A program made the translations under genes and the position numbers. A model generated the notes under the pieces. It did not search any database, was not told the origin of the DNA, and saw only the letters and a program-made list of their open reading frames with translations. A DNA stretch of 11,650 bases from positions 1-11,650 of the forward strand of contig CAIPQY010000261.1 of NCBI GenBank assembly GCA_903867275.1, read 5' to 3'. The stretch is from an uncultured bacterium (lineage in GTDB: Bacteria > Planctomycetota > Phycisphaerae > Phycisphaerales > SM1A02). Below are positions 6,698 through 11,650 of this stretch, piece after piece (position 1 is the first letter of the stretch; each line of letters starts with the position of its first letter).

Positions 6698-7170
6698 CCT
6701 ACGCGCCCGGCGGCGAAATCCCGCAGCAATCTTCGCCACTCGTCGTAGCGGTAGGGAAGGGCCAGCGATTCGTGCAGGGTGCGCACGCGGCCGTGCCACG
6801 ATTCAAGCAGCGCCTCCTGCCAACCCTCGCCCTCGCCGTCGCAGAAGTAGGCCCGGCAGCCAAGGGGTCGCGCCCAATGCACGCCGCACGATCCGCCCTG
6901 CAGGAAGGGGCAGTCGCCGCGGCGCATGGCGGCCTCCACCTGATCGGTGGTGGGCATGGTGGGCAGTTGTCGCAGGCACCAGGCCGTCTCCAGACCGGTG
7001 AGCCACAGCGCGTGACCGAATCGCTCGAAGTTGCAGCAGTTGCCGTTGGCCAGGCACAGCGGCCGTCGCGCGCGCACGGCCTGCTCGCCTTCGGCCACCA
7101 TCTCTGCCATCGCCTGCTGCACCGGCGCGCTGGCCGCGGCGTCCCACCAGGCATCGAGCGCGCTCACCAT
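6694..7170 (-). CDS. Cysteine-rich CxxxxCC (YkgJ-type) metal-binding protein, second of a pair
   Basis: A 158-residue cytoplasmic-looking protein with eight cysteines: C39, the C45-C46 doublet in NGNCCNF, C65, C87 (CPFL), C95 (GSCGVHW), C105 (RPLGCR) and C110 (YFC). The order (CC pair, then CPFL, then C-V-H, then RP-x-x-C-R) follows the YkgJ/CxxxxCC family, described as putative iron or zinc chelators without a settled function. The first spacing is C-x5-CC rather than the usual C-x2-C-x2-CC, so it is a divergent member. The C-terminus (about 115-158) is helical and charged. ATG 7170 is followed at once by GTG 7167; the preceding gene's TGA overlaps either (7 or 4 nt). It ends in an ATGA overlap with rimO, so its output is probably tied to rimO. 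The frame stays open further upstream but overlaps the preceding gene there. Function unknown. Confidence 0.8.
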   Translation of the reverse strand: MVSALDAWWDAAASAPVQQAMAEMVAEGEQAVRARRPLCLANGNCCNFERFGHALWLTGLETAWCLRQLPTMPTTDQVEAAMRRGDCPFLQGGSCGVHWARPLGCRAYFCDGEGEGWQEALLESWHGRVRTLHESLALPYRYDEWRRLLRDFAAGRVG

Positions 7171-7694
7171 CGCGCACCGGCCTCGCCCGCCTGCTCGGCG
7201 CGCAGTCGCTCCACGATCGCGTCGGCGGGGAAGAAGTTGCCCGAGCCCATGCCGTGACACGGCGTGTCGGCGGCGGCGCGTTGCCACGCGTCGCGCGACA
7301 CCAGGTTGCGCTGCCAGAAGGGCCACGTGCGGCATTGCGCGGGCCGCGCCTGATACACGCGGCACAGCGCCTTGCCGGGCTGCGACTCGCGGTCGAGCAG
7401 CACGCAATCCATGCCGCGTGGGCCGGCGCGTTCGGTCAGCGACCAGCGGCCATCGATCTGCCGCGCGAACAGTCGCAGGAAGTCGGGCAACTGCATCCGC
7501 AGCGCGTCGGCTATCGCCTGGCCCTCGGGCTCGGTGAACCACACCGCACCGGGTGGGCCGCTGCAGCAGTTGCCGCACTGCGTGCAGGTGAAACGCAGGC
7601 CATCGCGCCACCATGGAAGACCGCCACCCGGTGCGCGGGGTGGCGCACCGGGTGGGGATGGTTGGTCAGGCTGTGACGGTTGTCCGTCGATCAC
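7164..7694 (-). CDS. CxxxxCC (YkgJ-type) putative metal-binding protein, first of a pair
   Basis: A 176-residue protein of the YkgJ/CxxxxCC family (putative zinc or iron chelating). Cysteines C37, C40, C43 and C44 lie in CTQCGNCC, then C97, C111 (CRVY), C121 ([11 protein letters not shown]) and C146. The RP-x-x-CR-x-(W/F)PF element is characteristic. The only usable start is GTG 7694, which overlaps the rpoC stop as GTGA. Residues 2-28 are a Pro/Gly/Gln-rich tail not expected in the family; the conserved part begins near WWRDGLRF (28-35). The first codons use GGA, CAA, TCA, CCT and CCA, unlike the G/C-ending codons elsewhere, and a perfect 13-bp inverted repeat lies there. The extension may be recently coding, or kept for an RNA structure after rpoC. 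It overlaps the following CxxxxCC gene by up to 7 nt. The biochemical role is unknown. Confidence 0.82.
   Translation of the reverse strand: MIDGQPSQPDQPSPPGAPPRAPGGGLPWWRDGLRFTCTQCGNCCSGPPGAVWFTEPEGQAIADALRMQLPDFLRLFARQIDGRWSLTERAGPRGMDCVLLDRESQPGKALCRVYQARPAQCRTWPFWQRNLVSRDAWQRAAADTPCHGMGSGNFFPADAIVERLRAEQAGEAGARW
7546..7557. repeat. 12-bp direct copy of one hairpin arm
   Basis: GCACCGGGTGGG recurs exactly at 7645-7656 and 7546-7557. The 7546-7556 part is therefore also complementary to the other arm (7624-7634), offering an 11-bp alternative pairing. Both copies on the minus strand encode Pro-Pro-Gly-Ala, so chance from similar GC-rich codons is possible. Confidence 0.6.
7624..7655. repeat. 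Perfect 13-bp inverted repeat with 6-nt loop after rpoC
   Basis: CCACCCGGTGCGC (7624-7636) and GCGCACCGGGTGG (7643-7655) are exact reverse complements separated by GGGGTG. In the minus-strand transcript this forms a GC-rich hairpin (11 of 13 pairs G-C) starting 35 nt after the rpoC stop codon. Bases beyond it on the minus strand read CGGTCTTCC, not a U tract, so a classical intrinsic terminator is not supported. It lies inside the coding frame of the first CxxxxCC gene. Confidence 0.8.
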
Positions 7695-10600
7695 GCGTTG
7701 CTGTCGTCGCCTGCGTCATCGACCGCCAGGATCGTGTCGCTCTGCGCGTCGCCGCCCTGCGCAAGCGAGGCCTGGCGATCGCCGACGGTGGTGCCGGTGC
7801 CCGGACGCTCGGCACCCAGCGCCTCGGCCTCGAGCTCGGCATCTTCCATCTCCTGATCGCTGGTCTCGTCGTCGATGGGCTCTTCGACAAGGCGCTGCAC
7901 GCGGATCGCCTGGTAGGGCTTGAAGCCCGTGCCGGCCGGGATGAGATGGCCCAGCAGCACGTTCTCCTTGAGACCCACCAGCGTGTCCACTGCACTTCGC
8001 AGGGCCGCCTCGGTGAGCACCTTGGTGGTCTCCTGGAAGCTGGCGCCCGACAGGAAGCTTTCGCTCTGCAGGCTGGCCTTGGTGATGCCAAGGAGCAGGG
8101 TGCGACCCACGGCCTTCTTCGGCTTGCGGGTCTTGGCCTTGTCCTTGCCCGCGTTCTCGGCGGTGGCGTTGGCTTCCTTGATCTCGTCGCGACGCTGCAG
8201 CGTGCCCTTGGGGAGCGTGGTCTGGCCAGGCTCCTCGATGAACAGCATGTCCTCGAGCTCGTTGTTCACGCGGCGCAGGACAGCCTTGTCCACCACCTCG
8301 TTGAGCAGCAGGCTGGTGTCGCCGCTGGCCACGATGCGCACCTTCGACAGCATCTGCTTGAGGATGACCTCGATGTGCTTGTCGGAGATGGGCACGCCCT
8401 GCGCGCGGTACACGTTCTGCACCTCGTCGAGCATGTACACGTACAGGGCGTCCTCGCCCTTGATGCGCACGATGTCGGCCGGATCGCGGGGGCCTTCCAC
8501 CAGCGGATCGCCGGCGGTGACGGTGTCACCCGCGTGCACCAGGAGGTGCGTGCCCTGCGGCACATGGTGCTCGACGGCGACTTCGCCCTCGCCCACCACG
8601 CGGATGGTCATCTTGCCCTTGCGCTTGTCCGACAGCAGTTCCACCACGCCGCCGATCTCGGCGAGCACGGCGGGTTCCTTCGGCTTGCGGGCCTCGAACA
8701 CCTCGGTGACGCGCGGCAGACCACCGACGATGTCGGCGCTGCGTGCGGACTCCTTGGGGGTCTGTGCCAGCGGCTGGCCGGCCTGCACGGCGTCGCCGTC
8801 CTTCACCTCGATGCGGGCCTTGGCCGGCAAGTGGTGGAAGTCCAGGATCTGGCCGTCGGCCGAGCGCACCTCGATGCGCGGATGGCGCTCGCCCTTGTGC
8901 TCGATCACGATCGTCTCGCGGACGCCGCCGGTCTTCTCCTCGACCTTGATCGTCTCGCCGACGATGATGTCCTCGAAGTGCACCGTGCCGCTCTTCTCGC
9001 TGAGGATCGGCGTCTTGTGCGGATCCCACTCGAGCAGCAGCTGGCCCTTCTTCACTTCTTCGCCGGGCTTCGCCTTCAGACGCGATCCGTAGGGAACCTT
9101 GAAGCTTTCCAGTTCGCGACCCTTCGCGTCGCGAACGCGCAGCAGGCCCGTCTTCTTCAGCACCACGAAGCTGCCGTCGAACTCGACCTCGTTGCAGTCG
9201 ACCATCTCCACCACGCCCGCATGGCCGGCCTTGTACTGGCTCTCCGCTGCGGTGGTGTAGGCGATGCCGCCCGTGTGGAAGGTGCGCATGGTGAGCTGGG
9301 TACCCGGCTCACCGATGCTCTGCGCCGCGATGATGCCGACGGCCATGCCCTGTTCCACCTGCTTGCCGGTGGCCAGATCCATGCCGTAGCACCGGGTGCA
9401 GATGCCCTGTTCGCTTTCGCAGGTGAGCGGACTGCGCACCTGGAACACGCCGTCCTCGCCGAGGAAGCCCTCGATCTCGCGGGCCACGCCGGCGTCGATC
9501 ATCTGCCCGGCCTCAACGATCAGCTTGTCGGTGCGCGGATCCACCAGGTTGGCCAGCGCCGTTCGACCCATGATCACGTCGCGCAGCGGCACTTCCACGT
9601 CCTCGCCCTTCATCACGGCGTGCTTCGGAATGCCGCGCTTGGTGCCGCAGTCCTTGTCGGCCGCGGTCACGCTCTGCGCCACATCGCACAGCTTGCGCGT
9701 GAGGTAGCCCGAGTCGGCGGTCTTGAGCGCGGTGTCGGCCAGACCCTTGCGGGCGCCGTGGGTGGAGCTGAAGTACTCGAGCACCTTCAGGCCTTCGCGG
9801 AAGTTCGCCTTGATGGGCGTCTCGATGATCTCGCCGCTCGGCTTGGCCATGAGGCCGCGCATGCCGGCGAGCTGCTGCATCTGGCTCTTGTTGCCGCGAG
9901 CGCCCGAGTCCGCGAAGAGGAACACCGAGTTGAGGTACTGCTTCGCGCCCTTGGGCGGAACAGTGCCCTTCGCCGGCGTCGGGATGGGGGTGCCATCCGC
10001 GTCGCGCCAGTCGTTCTTCAGTGTGGTCATCAGCAGTTCGCTGACGTCGTTGCGGCACTTGGCCCACGCCTCGAGCACCTGGTTGCGACGCTCCTGGTCG
10101 GTGATGGCGCCGCTCTCGTACTGGCGCTGCGACTTGCCGACCTTCTTCTCGGCCTCGTCGAGCAGCTTCTGCTTGTCGCCGGGCACGCGAAGATCGGTCA
10201 CGCCGAAGCTGAGACCGCTGCGGGTGCTGTAGCGGAAGCCCGTCTCCTTCATCGCGTCCAGCAGGCGGATGGTGGCGGCCTTGCCGTTGCGGCGGAAGGT
10301 GTCGTCGATCACCTTGGCGGCGCCCTTCTTGCCCAGCGTGCAGTTGTAGAACGGCATGCCGTGGGGAAGGATCTCGTTGAACAGCAGGCGACCCACCGTG
10401 GTGATGGTGCGACGGCTCTTCATGGCCTTGCTGGCCTTGCCGGCCTCGAGCACCAGCTCGCTGAAGCGGTCGAGGCGAACCTCGATCCACTGGTGGTAAT
10501 CCACCTTGCCGGTCTCCCACGCCAGGATCGCCTCGTGCGGATGCGCGAAGCGGGGCAGGGAGCGCAGCGACTTCAGCTCTTCGGCCGTGAAGTCCACGGC

Positions 10601-11650
10601 GCCCTCGATGTAGCGGTCAAGCGCCACCGGCGGCTCGGACTGCGTCACCGTGAGGAAGTACACGCCCATCACGATGTCCTGCGAAGGACTGACGATGGGG
10701 TTGCCGTTGGCGGGGCTGAAGATGTTGTGCGTGCTCATCATGAGCACGTGCGCTTCGGCCTGCGCCTCGAGCGACAGCGGCAGGTGGACGGCCATCTGGT
10801 CACCGTCGAAGTCGGCGTTGTAGCCGGTGCAGACGAGCGGATGGATCTTGATGGCGTTGCCTTCGACCAGCACCGGCTCAAAGGCCTGGATGCCCATGCG
10901 GTGAAGCGTGGGGGCGCGGTTCAGCAGCACGGGGTGGTTCTTGATGACCTCCTCGAGCACGTCCCACACCTCGATCTCGCGACGCTCCAGCATGCGCTTG
11001 GCGCTCTTGATGGTGTCGGCCAGGCCACGCTCCTTCAGCTTGCGGATGATGAAGGGCTGGAACAGCTCCAGCGCGATCTTCTTCGGCAGGCCGCACTGGT
11101 GCAGCTTGAGCTCGGGACCCACGACGATGACCGAACGCGCCGAGTAGTCGACGCGCTTGCCGAGCAGGTTCTCGCGGAAGCGACCCTGCTTGCCCTTGAT
11201 CATGTCGGTGATGGACTTCAGCGGACGGTTGCTGCTGCCCAGCACGGGGCGGCGGCAGCGGCCGTTGTCGAACAACGCATCCACGGCCTGCTGCAGCATG
11301 CGCTTCTCGTTGCGCACGATGACCTCGGGCGCGTTGAGGTCCATCAGCTTCTTCAGGCGGTTGTTGCGGTTGATGATGCGGCGGTACAGGTCGTTCAGAT
11401 CGCTGGTGGCGAAGTTGCCGCTCTCCAGCATGACCAGCGGACGCAGGTCGGGCGGGATCACCGGCACCACATCGAGCACCATCCACTGCGGATCGTTGCT
11501 GCTGCCCTTGATCTGCTCCACCAGCTTCAGGCGCTTGGAGTAGTCCTTCTGCTTCTGCTTGCTCTTGGTCTCGGCCAGCTTCACGCGCAGCTCGTCGCTG
11601 AGCTCATGCAGGTCGAGCTTGAGAGGGGAGAGGAGTTCGCGGATCGCCTC
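7691..11650 (-). CDS. rpoC: DNA-directed RNA polymerase subunit beta' (RpoC), 5' end outside the window
   Basis: RpoC is the beta' subunit of RNA polymerase, carrying the catalytic magnesium, bridge helix and trigger loop. The frame is open to the right edge; 1319 residues are seen and roughly the first 200 (including the N-terminal zinc finger) are missing. Key parts: PPDLRPLV and RNNRLKKL (clamp), [13 protein letters not shown], the active-site [12 protein letters not shown] at 10784-10819 with three aspartates for Mg2+, the second zinc site with cysteine codons at 9649, 9421, 9400 and 9391, [24 protein letters not shown] spanning the bridge/trigger region, an insertion of about 175 residues in the trigger loop (about 8735-9265) comparable to E. 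coli SI3, then [19 protein letters not shown] and the C-terminal [21 protein letters not shown] Lys-rich loop (about 8101-8170) and an acidic tail of about 65 residues are additions. The valine codon GTG at 11584 is internal, not the start. The stop overlaps the next gene by 4 nt. Confidence 0.98.
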   Translation of the reverse strand, partial: EAIRELLSPLKLDLHELSDELRVKLAETKSKQKQKDYSKRLKLVEQIKGSSNDPQWMVLDVVPVIPPDLRPLVMLESGNFATSDLNDLYRRIINRNNRLKKLMDLNAPEVIVRNEKRMLQQAVDALFDNGRCRRPVLGSSNRPLKSITDMIKGKQGRFRENLLGKRVDYSARSVIVVGPELKLHQCGLPKKIALELFQPFIIRKLKERGLADTIKSAKRMLERREIEVWDVLEEVIKNHPVLLNRAPTLHRMGIQAFEPVLVEGNAIKIHPLVCTGYNADFDGDQMAVHLPLSLEAQAEAHVLMMSTHNIFSPANGNPIVSPSQDIVMGVYFLTVTQSEPPVALDRYIEGAVDFTAEELKSLRSLPRFAHPHEAILAWETGKVDYHQWIEVRLDRFSELVLEAGKASKAMKSRRTITTVGRLLFNEILPHGMPFYNCTLGKKGAAKVIDDTFRRNGKAATIRLLDAMKETGFRYSTRSGLSFGVTDLRVPGDKQKLLDEAEKKVGKSQRQYESGAITDQERRNQVLEAWAKCRNDVSELLMTTLKNDWRDADGTPIPTPAKGTVPPKGAKQYLNSVFLFADSGARGNKSQMQQLAGMRGLMAKPSGEIIETPIKANFREGLKVLEYFSSTHGARKGLADTALKTADSGYLTRKLCDVAQSVTAADKDCGTKRGIPKHAVMKGEDVEVPLRDVIMGRTALANLVDPRTDKLIVEAGQMIDAGVAREIEGFLGEDGVFQVRSPLTCESEQGICTRCYGMDLATGKQVEQGMAVGIIAAQSIGEPGTQLTMRTFHTGGIAYTTAAESQYKAGHAGVVEMVDCNEVEFDGSFVVLKKTGLLRVRDAKGRELESFKVPYGSRLKAKPGEEVKKGQLLLEWDPHKTPILSEKSGTVHFEDIIVGETIKVEEKTGGVRETIVIEHKGERHPRIEVRSADGQILDFHHLPAKARIEVKDGDAVQAGQPLAQTPKESARSADIVGGLPRVTEVFEARKPKEPAVLAEIGGVVELLSDKRKGKMTIRVVGEGEVAVEHHVPQGTHLLVHAGDTVTAGDPLVEGPRDPADIVRIKGEDALYVYMLDEVQNVYRAQGVPISDKHIEVILKQMLSKVRIVASGDTSLLLNEVVDKAVLRRVNNELEDMLFIEEPGQTTLPKGTLQRRDEIKEANATAENAGKDKAKTRKPKKAVGRTLLLGITKASLQSESFLSGASFQETTKVLTEAALRSAVDTLVGLKENVLLGHLIPAGTGFKPYQAIRVQRLVEEPIDDETSDQEMEDAELEAEALGAERPGTGTTVGDRQASLAQGGDAQSDTILAVDDAGDDSNA

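Noticed and set aside
5195..6748. A plus-strand open frame (about 515 codons) opposite rimO
   Set aside because: Same GC-bias effect opposite an intact RimO; composition dominated by Ala, His and Val with no motif.
7171..7614. Upstream extension of the second CxxxxCC gene
   Set aside because: It overlaps the conserved CxxxxCC domain of the preceding gene in another frame; the extension is Arg/Ala-rich with no motif.
7600..7655. The hairpin after rpoC as a classical intrinsic terminator
   Set aside because: No U-rich tract follows the stem on the minus strand, and the segment is within a gene that overlaps rpoC and encodes an intact CxxxxCC domain.
9513..10520. A minus-strand frame within rpoC in another phase
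   Set aside because: Overlaps the conserved RpoC frame; Arg, Gly and His-rich low-complexity translation typical of a shifted frame.
11584..11584. Treating the GTG at 11584 as the start of rpoC
   Set aside because: The frame continues unbroken to the window edge with residues (EAIRELL...) that match the beta' region before this point; the codon is an internal valine.

Overview
This 11.65-kb, strongly GC-rich window is ordinary chromosomal DNA from a Gram-negative-type bacterium. It carries lipid A synthesis (LpxA), a periplasmic OmpH/Skp-like chaperone and an RNA polymerase beta' subunit with a large insertion in the trigger loop. Two small membrane proteins end in a zinc ribbon of the CxxCGxxL...CPECG type, a pattern familiar from Planctomycetota. 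Together these suggest Planctomycetota, most likely Phycisphaerae. That placement is an inference from motifs, not from a phylogenetic marker search.

Layout, left to right. (1) The first 30 bases hold the start of a minus-strand gene that leaves the window; it lies 4 nt behind lpxA (minus). (2) A 55-bp divergent intergenic region separates lpxA from lipB (plus), the only plus-strand gene. (3) lipB ends tail-to-tail against an OmpH-family gene with a 1-nt gap. (4) From the right edge leftward on the minus strand runs a compact series: rpoC (5' end outside the window), two small cysteine-rich CxxxxCC (YkgJ-type) genes, rimO, two zinc-ribbon membrane proteins, lepA and ompH. Junctions from rpoC to the second zinc-ribbon gene are overlaps of 4-7 nt or a 3-nt gap, so this is almost certainly one transcription unit at least as far as lepA.

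Functionally the minus-strand series joins transcription (rpoC), ribosomal protein S12 methylthiolation (RimO), ribosome-associated GTPase activity (LepA/EF4) and envelope protein folding (OmpH). Four uncharacterised metal-binding proteins, in two adjacent pairs, lie among them. The usual downstream neighbours of rpoC (rpsL, rpsG, fusA) are absent from this position, yet RimO, which modifies the rpsL product, is there. LpxA and LipB belong to separate housekeeping pathways (lipid A and lipoate).

The least expected non-coding signals are two. First, a perfect 13-bp inverted repeat lies just after the rpoC stop, inside a proline-rich and oddly coded N-terminal extension of the next gene; a third copy of one arm about 90 nt further on could pair alternatively. 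Second, the starts of lpxA, lipB and ompH each have a TACANT -10-like hexamer 6-9 nt upstream and no Shine-Dalgarno sequence, suggesting leaderless or near-leaderless mRNAs. No rRNA, tRNA, CRISPR array, insertion sequence or prophage is visible. The longest stretch without a gene is the 55 bp between lpxA and lipB.
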